The notes: a model not told the origin generated them from the letters alone. A DNA stretch of 64,000 bases from Motiliproteus sp. MSK22-1 (GCF_001968815.1 NZ_MIEQ01000027.1:372001-436000); one strand, 5' to 3'. Positions 17,546-26,905 are shown, numbered from the stretch's first letter. Numbers and translations are program-made.

Positions 17546-18742
17546 ATGAAGTCAGACAGCAGCATTTCCATTGGTAATTTTGCCATATCCCGTCTTCCCA
17601 GAATCCAGTTTGGGAAAGGAGCGTTTGCTCAACTGGTTGCGGAAATTGCCGTTTATGGTAAGCAGGTCCTGATCGTAACGGGTGGTAAATCCTTTACTCG
17701 TGGACCCCATTGGGCCGGGTTAAAGGCTGAGCTAAAAGACTCGGGTATTCTCTGGGATTTGATTCGAATTCCCGGAGAACCTTCTCCAGAATGGATCGAT
17801 CAGGCTGTTGTTGAACACAGGGACCGACATTTTGACGTTGTTGTTGGTATCGGCGGGGGGAGTCCGCTGGATGCGGCCAAGGCCATTGCCGGGCTGTTAC
17901 CTCAGGGAAATTCAGTAATGGATCATTTAGAAGGAGTCGGGCGTGGTATCTGTTATACCGGCCCCTCTTTACCTTACATTGCTGTGCCGACAACCGCCGG
18001 TACCGGCAGTGAGATGACCAAGAATGCAGTATTAAGTTCGACTGAAGGAGGGTTCAAGAAATCCTTTCGTGATGAGAAATTAACGGCACAGCTGGCCATT
18101 ATTGATCCAGATCTGTTGGCGAGTTGTCCCAGGGAACAGCTGATTGCTAACGGGATGGACGCCTTTACGCAGCTGCTGGAAGCCTACACCTCCCCAAAAA
18201 GCAATCCTATCACTGATGCGTTGGCTTTCAGTGGAATAGAGTACTTTCTTCTTGGGTTCAGTCAGCACTCAGAAGCTGATCTGTCGGGGCCGGAGTATCT
18301 TGCTTATGGTTCTATGATTTCTGGTATCTGTCTGGCCCAAACCGGTTTGGGGGCTGTACATGGCTTGGCATCACCTTTAGGTGCTCATTTTCCCATTCCC
18401 CATGGTGTTGCCTGTGGGACGACTTTGGCTGCTGTAACCGAAACCAATATCGCTGCCCTGAAAAAGCGTCAACCAGACTCGTTTGCTCTTGATCGATATG
18501 CCCGGGTTGGAAGGCTCTTATTCGGGCAAACTGATTCGGATGAATCTAAAGCATTGAGTCAGCTCGTTGATACCCTGTGGCGCTGGACTGAAATACTGGA
18601 GATCCCCAGGTTGAGTCATTACGGTATGGAGGAGGCTGATATAAGCATTATTGTTGCTGAAAGCGGGGGTAACAGTATGAAAACTAATCCGCTGATTTTG
18701 ACAAATTTGGAACTGGAGCAGGTTCTGCTTAGTCGATTATGA
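17546..18742 (+). CDS. Iron-type alcohol dehydrogenase
   Basis: NAD(P)-dependent group III alcohol dehydrogenase of 398 residues. The nucleotide-binding part has GIGGGSPLDAAKAIAG. AVPTTAGTGSEMTKNAV follows, then the metal domain. Metal ligands by position are Asp205, residue 209, His272 and His286; the 14-residue spacing of the two histidines fits the family. Residue 209 is Gln (GMDAFTQLLEAY) where FucO and YqhD-type enzymes have His. This variant occurs in a known subset. The gene follows the chemoreceptor by 95 bases in the same direction. It may oxidise the alcohol taken up by the ABC transporter. Substrate and metal cannot be told from sequence. Confidence 0.9.
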   Translation: MKSDSSISIGNFAISRLPRIQFGKGAFAQLVAEIAVYGKQVLIVTGGKSFTRGPHWAGLKAELKDSGILWDLIRIPGEPSPEWIDQAVVEHRDRHFDVVVGIGGGSPLDAAKAIAGLLPQGNSVMDHLEGVGRGICYTGPSLPYIAVPTTAGTGSEMTKNAVLSSTEGGFKKSFRDEKLTAQLAIIDPDLLASCPREQLIANGMDAFTQLLEAYTSPKSNPITDALAFSGIEYFLLGFSQHSEADLSGPEYLAYGSMISGICLAQTGLGAVHGLASPLGAHFPIPHGVACGTTLAAVTETNIAALKKRQPDSFALDRYARVGRLLFGQTDSDESKALSQLVDTLWRWTEILEIPRLSHYGMEEADISIIVAESGGNSMKTNPLILTNLELEQVLLSRL

Positions 18743-19397
18743 CCTCCAGCTAAGGAACCTATCAACAAGTCACCTGGATCTCAAGGGGCTCTGGCTTTAA
18801 TAGGATAGTGATCATAGGGGCCCTGCCCTGTTATCAAAATCACTGACAACAGACAAAACTATCCAGAAATTTTATTGCTTGCTGCTAAGAAACTAAAGTT
18901 AAGATTTTTCTTATTTAGTGGGTTTTTATTAATCGTCTGTAAAGAAAAGCGATCTTTACATTATTCATTTATCGAATATATTATTTCTTCTTTAGCATAC
19001 AATTTTATCCATTTTCCATATTTTCTTAAAAAAGATCCTTCTAACGCCTGTTTTTTCTGAATAATCAGAGAAAAATAAAGATATCTACTCATTATTCCCT
19101 TTAAGCAACACTCTTCCCATTTTTGACATTGGATCTCTAGTGGGGTTATTCGCTAATTTAGTCGGCGTTGTTTGGTTATTCAACGATAGGAACCTAAGAA
19201 ACTAGGTTAGTTCACTACTTTAACTAAAAAATCTAATTTATGAATTTAGGAAATTCAGTCTGTTGTAAATAGCCGAACCTATCCTGTAGTACACCCGAAT
19301 AACTTACAGATTCAGTTTGTTTCCAGGTGATCAGTTTTAAGAGCGTCTGGAATAAGTACAGCAACTTAATAAGTCACAACTTAGAAGGGTAATATTA
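18743..19397. other. AT-rich intergenic region upstream of porin
   Basis: About 650 bases without a supported gene, clearly more AT-rich than its neighbours from 18850 to 19080. A TTGACA at 19123-19128 could be a -35 box but has only a poor -10 partner. The region probably holds the porin promoter and a long 5' leader. A 61-codon open frame (18875-19060) has no ribosome site and a composition like noncoding DNA. Confidence 0.5.
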
Positions 19398-20321
19398 ATG
19401 AAGAAGTCACTGATCGCACTGACCATCGCTGGTGCAATGGCCGCTCCAATGCTGGTCCAGGCTGATACGACACTCTATGGTCAAGCCCAGTTTCGCCTGA
19501 CTGAAGCAGACAATACTGACTTGAACGCAGAGATGTCTACTACTCGTTTAGGAGTAAAGGGAACGGTTGATAATGATATTGATGGCCTGACGACAGGATT
19601 TCAGATTGAGTGGGACTTCGCGGCTGATGCTGCATCCGGTACTGCTGCAAACTCAAGTGCCGATGTGGCGGTAAGAAAGTCTCTGGTATTCTTGAAGGGG
19701 GATTGGGGACAAACAACATTTGGTCGCCAGAACAACCCGGCAGAAGTTCAGGACCTGGGCTTCGCTGGTAAGCATGGTGGTACTTACAGCTTGACTGAAG
19801 ATCGCTTTGGTAACGGTATTTCCTACGCGACGCTGCCACGTAACGGTTTTGAATTTGCCATTGGTGCCGTAATGGATGCGGGTGATGTTGGTGAAGATGA
19901 TTTGGATGCATTGGCTCTTGCGTTCACCTATACCGGCAATGGCATTGAGGCTGCACTGGCGCAATATGATGTTGATGATGCGTATGATGTGACCGGTGTC
20001 AAGCTGGTGTACTCAATGGATAACTTCTCTGTCGGTGCGAATTATCAGGAGAAGGACTTTGACGCCTCAAGTGCTAATGATGTTGAAGTCTATACCATTG
20101 GCGGAACTTACGGTCTGGATAAAACCACCTTGTTTGTAGAATACCAGGACATTGACGAGGCCAATGGTGATGCAAATGATAATAGTGTTGCTATTATCGG
20201 TGCGAGTTACGCACTTGGGGCAAAGGCCAGTGTGAGTGTTGAGTATGCTGATTTTGACAGTGATACGGGTAGTCGTGCTGGCAATGATGCTCTGACTTTT
20301 GAGTACAATATCAATTTCTAA
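19398..20321 (+). CDS. Outer-membrane porin (general Gram-negative type)
   Basis: Trimeric-type beta-barrel porin of 307 residues. The signal peptide is KKSLIALTIAGAMAAPMLVQA with cleavage before DTTLYGQ. The mature part opens with the typical first strand TLYGQAQFRLTEAD. It contains TTRLGVKG, TTFGRQNNPAEVQDLGF and alternating hydrophobic strands, and ends in the C-terminal Phe (EYNINF) recognised by the Bam machinery. It is rich in Asp, suggesting an acidic, cation-tolerant surface common in marine proteins. AAGGG lies nine bases before the ATG. No specific substrate can be assigned. Confidence 0.92.
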   Translation: MKKSLIALTIAGAMAAPMLVQADTTLYGQAQFRLTEADNTDLNAEMSTTRLGVKGTVDNDIDGLTTGFQIEWDFAADAASGTAANSSADVAVRKSLVFLKGDWGQTTFGRQNNPAEVQDLGFAGKHGGTYSLTEDRFGNGISYATLPRNGFEFAIGAVMDAGDVGEDDLDALALAFTYTGNGIEAALAQYDVDDAYDVTGVKLVYSMDNFSVGANYQEKDFDASSANDVEVYTIGGTYGLDKTTLFVEYQDIDEANGDANDNSVAIIGASYALGAKASVSVEYADFDSDTGSRAGNDALTFEYNINF

Positions 20322-20356
20322 TTTAGCTTAGGTTTCTTAGTTTTCTTATCAGACCG

Positions 20357-20405
20357 AAGGGCTTCAGTTTTCAGTATAATAAGAGGCCCTTTAGTAACAT
20401 TTTTT
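20357..20405 (+). terminator. Intrinsic terminator of porin gene
   Basis: AAGGGCTTC (20357-20365) pairs with GAGGCCCTT (20383-20391), with one G-T pair, around a 17-base loop. A run of six T follows at 20400-20405. It lies 36 bases after the porin stop. Confidence 0.7.
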
Positions 20406-20565
20406 GTTAGGAATGGTATTCCAATAACACCAAAAATAACTCTGGCCCTTCACCGGAGTTAACCCTAGGTGAAACAGTTTTTGAGTATTCCAAACGTACC
20501 CAAAACATACTAGTAAAACTAATTTCGAGTATTCGATATTAGGGAATCTATTCTTGACAATCTTG

Positions 20566-20610
20566 GCCGGGGATTTGGTCCCTTCACCAGAATATCCCCG
20601 GCTTCTTTAT
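20566..20610 (+). terminator. Second stem-loop downstream of porin
   Basis: The perfect 9-bp GC-rich arms GCCGGGGAT and ATCCCCGGC (20566-20574 and 20594-20602) are followed by TTCTTTAT. It is terminator-like, but no gene lies between it and the porin terminator. It may be a back-up terminator or the 3' end of an unrecognised small RNA. The rest of 20322-20969 shows nothing else. Confidence 0.5.
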
Positions 20611-20969
20611 ATTATTCAGGTTATTATAATTTCTTTCCCTTATTCTTCAGGTTTATGTCTCTGCACTTCTACTTCTCTATTGCTGCTTCTCTATCGCTAA
20701 TGCTAACTGATAGATTATTCTTGCTAATTGACTCTTCCTGCTAATAAAGTAAAGCTGTCGTATTTGTTTGATTAATATAAAAGCCCCAAAATATACCGGG
20801 TATCTTTATTAAATCCCAGAGCAGAAATGGCAGTATTAATAAACCGCGAATATGTCTACTATATTCTCAGCGGGTTCTGGAGTGTATAGGAGCGTGGAAG
20901 GTTGCATAGCGGAACGGTGAATCCTTCCCAAGACTCACTCTTCGGGGGCAGGTCTGTTTCTTAGGTTCC

Positions 20970-21923
20970 CTAGTTCCAGTTTACCTGGCGGGTCGCATTG
21001 ATTTGGGACTTTGATGAATAATGGCCTGCCAGTACATCCCAGGTTTTTAGGACTTCTGGTTTTATATTGGAAGTACAGCGATAGATTTTAATGGCCAGCG
21101 GGATATGGAATCGGCTATCGCCAATGCAGGTTAACTGTCCCGAGTCGAGTTCTTTTTGAATTGAAAGGCGGTTTAACCAGGCGATACCAAACCCTTGCAA
21201 TACCATATTCTTGATGTGTTCAGCGGAGGGAGAATCGTAACGGGTATCCAAATGAACCGTTTCTTTTGAATGACTGAACATCTCGGCCAAGGCTCTGCCG
21301 ATAAAAGAGCAGGGGATATAGCCAATATATGGTAATGAGTGTTCTGAAGTTCCAGGAAGGCGCAAACTTTGACCCTCCTGAAGCTCTTTTAAGCAGACCG
21401 GTACCAGAACATCTTCTGAAATAGTCAGGGCGTCAAATTTCCCGGTATCGAAACTTAATTCATTAAAGGTGTTGTCATAGCTCACCAAAAAATCGCTTTT
21501 TTGCTGGGTCAGACAATCGACAGCTCCGAGATAACCGTTAAAATCCGGATTGATACGTGCATTAATGCGACCTATCGAAGGTTCCATTTGCCTTAACCAA
21601 GAAGGAAAAAAATGTGCAGGGAGGTCGGATGCCATTGAAAAGTCGAGGGTTGCGGCAGTTCTGCTGTTTTCATCACTGAGATCATCCCTAACCTTATAGG
21701 CCATTCTGATCATCCGGCGGGCGGTTTCCAAAAAACTGGCACCCTGTTCTGTCAGGGATACGGGGTAGTTAGAGCGATCAACAAGCTCCGCACCAAACCA
21801 GCCTTCGAGACTGCGAATTCTTCGACTGAAAGCGGATTGTGTTACGTTACGCTCTTTCGCTGCGTGAGAAAAACTGCCTGAATTTGCGAGGCTTACAAAA
21901 TCCAGTAACCACTTGAGCTCCAT
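20970..21923 (-). CDS. LysR-family transcriptional regulator
   Basis: A 317-residue regulator. The N-terminal winged helix-turn-helix reads WLLDFVSLANSGSFSHAAKE then RNVTQSAFSRRIRSLE. A linker helix and a substrate-binding effector domain (about 90-300) follow. GGTAAGG lies six to seven bases before the ATG. Upstream is a long AT-rich intergenic region; downstream it converges toward the porin gene. Target genes are unknown, since no divergent enzyme gene is adjacent. Confidence 0.9.
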   Translation of the reverse strand: MELKWLLDFVSLANSGSFSHAAKERNVTQSAFSRRIRSLEGWFGAELVDRSNYPVSLTEQGASFLETARRMIRMAYKVRDDLSDENSRTAATLDFSMASDLPAHFFPSWLRQMEPSIGRINARINPDFNGYLGAVDCLTQQKSDFLVSYDNTFNELSFDTGKFDALTISEDVLVPVCLKELQEGQSLRLPGTSEHSLPYIGYIPCSFIGRALAEMFSHSKETVHLDTRYDSPSAEHIKNMVLQGFGIAWLNRLSIQKELDSGQLTCIGDSRFHIPLAIKIYRCTSNIKPEVLKTWDVLAGHYSSKSQINATRQVNWN

Positions 21924-22601
21924 ATGAGCCTTACCTTTTCTTGTAGTTATTTTTGTTATTTGTTTTCAGACCTGGACTGAGCGCGCCGATGACAGAGCCA
22001 TGAGTCGCTAGTAAGCTAACCTACTGTGCTTGCTGTGTTGGGTAATTAAACAACACATTGAGAGGTTGTCGATCAGCTTTCTTCTTTATGTCATGAAAAT
22101 GTAATTATTTTTATATAATACACTGCTATTTATGATCAAAGAAGCACTTAATTGTAACAAAACATCTTAAGATGTTCTTAAATAACGTAATCTAGTGATT
22201 TGTTTGCTGTTAAGATAGTCATGTCAGCATTATGTTTGCCAGACTATTGCCTGTTTTTACAACAATATACGGTTTTTTCTTGCTGTTAAGTACTTGCTTT
22301 TATCAAATATTACGCATGCTCAATGTAATATGCTTACAAAATTACGAAAAAAAGATTCGGCTTGGCCTGGTTTTTAATAAAGGAACTCGTTTAGCGTGTT
22401 GGGACGTTCTAAAACACCCTCTAAGGAGAGAAGAGCAGCCAGGTGTCAGCGTTGCAGCATCTGACAGGCAAGCTGTCAGGCCGTAACCGCTGCATTGATA
22501 ACCGGCTACTCCTAACGTACGGGATATCTGAAATCAGAGGCGCCGGATTTATTTACAGGGGGTTGCATTCATTACCAATATCAGCGCTTGCTATCAATAT
22601 C
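21924..22601. other. Intergenic region without supported gene
   Basis: About 680 bases between the LysR gene and ilvA, AT-rich up to about 22380 and more balanced afterwards. An 84-codon frame (22232-22486) begins with a hydrophobic stretch but has no ribosome site and ends in unstructured sequence. I did not accept it. It presumably holds the LysR promoter. No clear RNA structure is visible. Confidence 0.5.
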
Positions 22602-23885
22602 TTAGACTAAGAGTCGATACAGATCCTGCTTGTCGTTAAGGTACTCATAGCGAATCTGCCTGTCTTTCATCCGCGTTAATAACCTCTGAAGATCCTCCTT
22701 TTTCGTCAGTTCAATACCTATTAATGCGGGTCCTCTGTCGCAATTGTTTTTCTTGGCGTACTCGAAGTGTGAGATATCATCATCAGGGCCTAAAACCTCT
22801 GTCAGAAACTCTCGTAATGTTCCTGCCCTTTGTGGGAAGTTGACGATAAAGTAATGTTTCAGGCCTTCAAACAGTAGCGATCGTTCTTTTATTTCTTCTG
22901 TTCGGAGAATGTCATTGTTGCCGCCGCTCAGGATACATACGACAGTTTTTCCACGAATCTCATCTTTATAGTAGTCCAAAGCCGCTGTGGTTAGCGCACC
23001 GGCGGGTTCTGCAACTATGGCTTCCTGGTTATAGAGTTGCATCAATGTAGAACAGACTTTGCCTTCGGGCACGGTCAGGACTGCGTCCAGATTTTGCCGA
23101 CAGATTTCAAAAGTTCTTTCTCCGACACGCTTAACGGCAGCGCCATCTACAAAGGTATCAATCTGATCCAGGGTCTGGTTACTTCCCATTGTGATTGAGG
23201 TGCTCATGGAAGCAGCCCCTTCAGGCTCCACGCCGACCAGTGTTGTTTTCGGAGATAAAGATTTGAAACAGCATGATAGGCCTGATGCCAGGCCACCACC
23301 GCCAACCGGCATTAGTACAAAATCGGCCGGTTGCTCCAGTTGGTCGAGAATTTCTATACCTACGGATGCCTGACCTTCAATCACTTTGGAATCATCAAAT
23401 GGGTGTACAAAGCTAGCATGGTTGATTTTACAAAACTCCATAGCATGGCTGTATGCATCATCATAGGTATCACCGATCATTCGAACGTCAACCCATTGTT
23501 GACCATAGTTGCGAACTTGCTGCTGTTTCTGGGCTGGAGTCGGGGTTGGCATAAAAATAGTGCCCTTCAGCTTTAAAAGGGCACAAACATAGGCAACACC
23601 CTGTGCATGGTTTCCGGCGCTGGCACAAACAATTCCTTGCTGCTGTTCATTTGCTGTGAGGTTGATGATCTTGTTGTAAGCACCGCGAATTTTATAGGAG
23701 CGGACTAACTGCAAGTCTTCTCGTTTTAAATAGATGTCTGCACCGTATTGCTCACTTAGGTTGTGATTTCTCATCAGAGGGGTGCGGTTCACAACAGGTT
23801 TCAGAACCTCAGCGGCTTTTCGGATGTCGTCCATCGCAGGATAGTAGTGGTCAGCCGTTGGTCCGATGGCAGATACTGATTTCAT
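22602..23885 (-). CDS. ilvA: Threonine ammonia-lyase (biosynthetic) IlvA
   Basis: PLP enzyme that deaminates threonine to 2-oxobutanoate, the entry to isoleucine synthesis. The PLP lysine is Lys65 in SYKIRGAYN. ASAGNHAQGVAY and the phosphate-binding loop PVGGGGLASG are present. After about residue 340 there is a single ACT-like regulatory domain (FIVNFPQRAGTLREFL). At 427 residues it is the short, single-ACT form rather than the 514-residue E. coli IlvA, which has two. GGAGAAC precedes the ATG. It is preceded by its own promoter, Ile-rich leader peptide and terminator, so isoleucine-dependent attenuation is very likely. Confidence 0.95.
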   Translation of the reverse strand: MKSVSAIGPTADHYYPAMDDIRKAAEVLKPVVNRTPLMRNHNLSEQYGADIYLKREDLQLVRSYKIRGAYNKIINLTANEQQQGIVCASAGNHAQGVAYVCALLKLKGTIFMPTPTPAQKQQQVRNYGQQWVDVRMIGDTYDDAYSHAMEFCKINHASFVHPFDDSKVIEGQASVGIEILDQLEQPADFVLMPVGGGGLASGLSCCFKSLSPKTTLVGVEPEGAASMSTSITMGSNQTLDQIDTFVDGAAVKRVGERTFEICRQNLDAVLTVPEGKVCSTLMQLYNQEAIVAEPAGALTTAALDYYKDEIRGKTVVCILSGGNNDILRTEEIKERSLLFEGLKHYFIVNFPQRAGTLREFLTEVLGPDDDISHFEYAKKNNCDRGPALIGIELTKKEDLQRLLTRMKDRQIRYEYLNDKQDLYRLLV

Positions 23886-23966
23886 TAAGAGTTCTCCATA
23901 TTCTAATTTGTAGGGACATATGGAAACCCGTAGTCAGCCAGCTGTTGCGAACTTTTTTATAGGGAT

Positions 23967-23995
23967 AAAAAAACCCGCCAGCTAGGGGCGGGTTT
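23967..23995 (-). terminator. ilvA attenuator (intrinsic terminator)
   Basis: Perfect 9-bp arms (plus-strand AAACCCGCC at 23971-23979 and GGCGGGTTT at 23987-23995) enclose a seven-base loop. On the minus strand they run into seven T. It sits between the leader peptide and the ilvA start. A competing pairing is possible: leader-mRNA GGTGGG (plus-strand 24023-24028) can pair with the first terminator arm CCCGCC (plus-strand 23987-23992). That would be an antiterminator. Confidence 0.85.
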
Positions 23996-24018
23996 CTTGA
24001 GTGTTGTTACGACACAGC

Positions 24019-24084
24019 CTATCCCACCATTCTCCATGGAATGATGCTGATAATGGCTGCGTTGTAGTTTGTAACTGTTTTCAT
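24019..24084 (-). CDS. ilvA leader peptide (Ile-rich)
   Basis: A 21-codon open frame, too short for routine gene calling, beginning MKTVTNYN and containing the block IISII followed by PWRMVG and TAG. Four isoleucine codons within five, plus two threonines, directly upstream of a terminator and of threonine deaminase are the hallmark of a translation-coupled attenuator. The last Ile codon lies 11 bases before the GGTGGG segment that can form the antiterminator. A ribosome stalled for isoleucyl-tRNA would leave it free. The ribosome site is weak (AGAAAAGAA). Confidence 0.82.
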   Translation of the reverse strand: MKTVTNYNAAIISIIPWRMVG

Positions 24085-24112
24085 TGATCAATTCTTTTCT
24101 GACTGTCGTCCG

Positions 24113-24141
24113 ATGCTCTTCTATTTATTGAACGTTGTCAA
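24113..24141 (-). promoter_or_regulatory. Candidate ilvA promoter
   Basis: On the minus strand TTGACA (plus 24136-24141) is 17 bases from GAGCAT (plus 24113-24118). The -35 is perfect and the -10 is weak. Transcription would start near 24106, about 20 bases before the leader-peptide ATG, which is the usual arrangement for an attenuated operon. Confidence 0.5.
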
Positions 24142-24207
24142 CAGCTAGATCTGGCCGGTAAAGAGACAGTAGATAAAGCGGCGTAATTGCGTTGATATGG
24201 CTTGCGT

Positions 24208-25752
24208 TTATTCGAACACAATACCCTGTGCCAAAGGTAGTTCTCCACCGTAGTTGACGGTGTTGGTTGTTCTGCGCATATAAGCTTTCCATGAATCTGA
24301 GCCGGATTCCCTGCCTCCACCGGTCTCTTTCTCGCCACCAAAAGCACCACCGATTTCTGCTCCTGATGTACCTATATTTATATTGGCGATACCACAGTCT
24401 GATCCAGCAGGGGACATGAATAACTCAGCTTCTCGCATGCTTTCTGTAAAGATTGCAGAAGATAACCCCTGGGGAACTTCATTTTGGATATCAATCGCCT
24501 GATCAAGAGTGCTGTAGGTGATGATATAGAGAATAGGGGCAAAAGTTTCCTGCTGAACAACAGTCGCATCATGCTTAATACGGACGATTGCCGGGCGTAC
24601 ATAATACCCTCCTTCCGCTACACCAGCAGTTACCCGCTCGCCTCCAAATAGTATTTCTCCACCTTCATCGACAGCCTTTTTCAATGCTGATTGCATAGTA
24701 TTAAAACTTTGTTGATCAATCAGTGGTCCCACCAGCGTCCCTTCTTTACCGGGATCACCAATAGGCAGGGAAGCGTAAGATTTCTTGAGACGTTCAACTA
24801 AATCCTCCTGAACGGTTTCATGAGTAATTAGTCGCCGTAGAGTGGTGCAACGCTGGCCTGCGGTACCTGCGGCAGAAAATACAATTGCGCGGAGAGCCAG
24901 ATCCAGATCTGCATGTTCTGAAACGATCATGGCGTTGTTGCCTCCCAGCTCCAACAGTGAGCGTCCCAGGCGGGCACCTACTGCCTTGGCAACACTCTTT
25001 CCCATTGCGGTGGAGCCGGTAGCGGAAACAAGTGGGAAGCGTTGGTCATCAGCAATTAACTGACCAATCTCACGATCGCCGACGATGACGCTGGAGATAC
25101 CCTTGGGGAGTTCTGGCATTGATTCCAGCGCTTTTTCCAGAACTGCCTGACAGGCCAGGGCACACAACGGCGCCTTTTCAGAGGGCTTGAACACTATGCT
25201 GTTGCCACAAACCAGACCTATCATGCTGTTCCAGGCCCAGACAGCCATCGGAAAATTGAATGCGGTGATAACGGCGACCGGGCCGAGTGGGTGCCACTGC
25301 TCCATCATTCGGTGACCGGGGCGCTCACTAACGATAGTTTTGCCATGAAGTTGTCTGGACAGACCAACGGCAAAGTCACAGACGTCAATCCATTCCTGTA
25401 CCTCACCTAAGGCTTCAGGCATGATTTTGCCCGACTCCAAGGTGATCACTTTTGCCAGGTCTTCTTTGTGAGTGCGAGCAATATCACCGATACGACGAAC
25501 CAGTTCTCCCCGAAGAGGGGCAGGAGTACTGCGGAACTGTTTGAAAGCATTCTCAGCCTGAACGATCAGCTGTTCAAGCTGGGCAGGGGTGGCATTTCTG
25601 AAACGGGCGACTTCCATGCCGTCGATCGGGGAACTGACACCAAACTCGGAGCCTTCTCCGGCTGCTTTTATTTCACTGCTAATGATGCTGCTATATATGC
25701 CGTTAGATTGCAGTTTGTCGATGCCAAGATTCTGTAAGAAGGTAGTTTGCAT
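24208..25752 (-). CDS. amaB: L-piperidine-6-carboxylate / aminoadipate semialdehyde dehydrogenase
   Basis: NAD-dependent aldehyde dehydrogenase of the ALDH7 (antiquitin) type, 514 residues. It oxidises 2-aminoadipate 6-semialdehyde, in equilibrium with piperideine-6-carboxylate, in lysine breakdown. The general base Glu is in LLELGGNNAMI, and the catalytic Cys is in GTAGQRCTTLRRL. The ALDH7 hallmark GAEIGGAFGGEKETGGGRES is present. AAGGGA precedes the ATG. It is divergent from a LysR regulator 258 bases away, the likely regulator. Downstream lies the separately controlled ilvA. The symbol follows Pseudomonas usage; a role in a related semialdehyde pathway is not excluded. Confidence 0.88.
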   Translation of the reverse strand: MQTTFLQNLGIDKLQSNGIYSSIISSEIKAAGEGSEFGVSSPIDGMEVARFRNATPAQLEQLIVQAENAFKQFRSTPAPLRGELVRRIGDIARTHKEDLAKVITLESGKIMPEALGEVQEWIDVCDFAVGLSRQLHGKTIVSERPGHRMMEQWHPLGPVAVITAFNFPMAVWAWNSMIGLVCGNSIVFKPSEKAPLCALACQAVLEKALESMPELPKGISSVIVGDREIGQLIADDQRFPLVSATGSTAMGKSVAKAVGARLGRSLLELGGNNAMIVSEHADLDLALRAIVFSAAGTAGQRCTTLRRLITHETVQEDLVERLKKSYASLPIGDPGKEGTLVGPLIDQQSFNTMQSALKKAVDEGGEILFGGERVTAGVAEGGYYVRPAIVRIKHDATVVQQETFAPILYIITYSTLDQAIDIQNEVPQGLSSAIFTESMREAELFMSPAGSDCGIANINIGTSGAEIGGAFGGEKETGGGRESGSDSWKAYMRRTTNTVNYGGELPLAQGIVFE

Positions 25753-26010
25753 GGATATCCCTTTGATGAATCGCTGCTGGAATGGTTATATACGCTGGAT
25801 AGGTTACAACCATGGTATAGATCCGTGATTAGTTGGGGAAATAGAGATTTTCTGAAGGGGGTCTAGATTCTCGCTATAACGAGGTCTGGGGACATTTCGT
25901 TGCAGGCACTGGCACGGCGTTGAATCAATCAGAAACTTACTGTTACCATCCCGGGAATTCATCTAAGATCAAAAGGCTAGATGATTCTGAAAAAGAAGGT
26001 CAATTAGTCC

Positions 26011-26847
26011 ATGTATTTGCGCTCGCTTCGGTATTTTGTTGCAGTCTATGAAGAGCTGAGCTTGAGCGCTGCATCAAAGCGTTGCTTTGTTGCACAGCCA
26101 TCGATATCAACAGCCATTCAGCAATTGGAGTCAGAGCTTGAATGTCCGTTATTTTTGCGACATTCAAAGGGAGTTACTCCGACGGTGGAGGGGACACGAC
26201 TTTATCCTCATGCCTGTAAAGTACTCTCGGATGTGAAATCGATTAAAGAACTGTTCCGGGACGAAGCTGAACATCTTCCATTACGATTAGCATTAATGCC
26301 TTATTTATCAGGCAAAAAGGTCAGTGGCATCATCAAAGAACTGATCCAAAATATGCCTGGCTTGGATTTGACTTTAGTGGATATAACTCAGGAGTCTGAT
26401 GTCCGGATTATCTCCAGTACTATTTTAGAATCTAACGAAGCTTTTCATAAACTCTGGGTTGATCGTTATGTTCTGGTGGTTCCAGTGGACCACCCCTTAG
26501 TTATGCAGGAAACGGTGGTGCTGGAACACTTGAATAATCTACCATTTATCAGTCGAAAACCCTGCGATATTACCGATACCTGGCAATTTGCCGTGCAAAA
26601 GGAAGGTGTTAATCTCAATATAAAGGCGACAGTCAGGACAGAAGAGTATGCGTTGGATTTAGTTGCGGCGGGTCTTGGCGCTTCTATCGTCCCGCGTGAT
26701 TCTGTGGGTGATCGTAAGGACTTGGTTATTCGGGAAGTGGATAATCTGCAACTTGAGCGTGTAGTCGGTCTGGCGTACCTGAAAGACAAATCACTGCCCC
26801 AGGGGTTATTGGCTGCAATTGATAAGATTCAAGAAGATGTAACCTGA
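26011..26847 (+). CDS. LysR-family transcriptional regulator
   Basis: A 278-residue LysR regulator. The helix-turn-helix (YLRSLRYFVAVYEELSLSAA then SKRCFVAQPSISTAIQQLE) is complete. The effector-binding domain begins near residue 90 and is shorter than average: ALMPYLSGKKVSGIIKEL is followed quickly by the ligand-site strands. It is divergent from the aldehyde dehydrogenase gene and probably regulates it. A DUF1287 gene follows 58 bases downstream in the same direction. The start is the first ATG after the gap, with only a weak ribosome site. Confidence 0.9.
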   Translation: MYLRSLRYFVAVYEELSLSAASKRCFVAQPSISTAIQQLESELECPLFLRHSKGVTPTVEGTRLYPHACKVLSDVKSIKELFRDEAEHLPLRLALMPYLSGKKVSGIIKELIQNMPGLDLTLVDITQESDVRIISSTILESNEAFHKLWVDRYVLVVPVDHPLVMQETVVLEHLNNLPFISRKPCDITDTWQFAVQKEGVNLNIKATVRTEEYALDLVAAGLGASIVPRDSVGDRKDLVIREVDNLQLERVVGLAYLKDKSLPQGLLAAIDKIQEDVT

Positions 26848-26905
26848 GTCGCAAGTTGTTTGGGTGAATAGGACGTTGTTTGGGTAATATAGAGAGTCTT
26901 AGGCA

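Noticed and set aside
18875-19060. 61-codon frame in the AT-rich region before the porin
   Set aside because: Composition reflects AT-rich noncoding DNA; no ribosome site or recognisable product.
19123-19151. TTGACA with downstream TTATTC as porin promoter
   Set aside because: The -10 match is too poor to report as a promoter; mentioned only within the intergenic entry.
22232-22486. 84-codon plus-strand frame with hydrophobic start
   Set aside because: No ribosome site, no family resemblance, and the second half looks like random intergenic translation.
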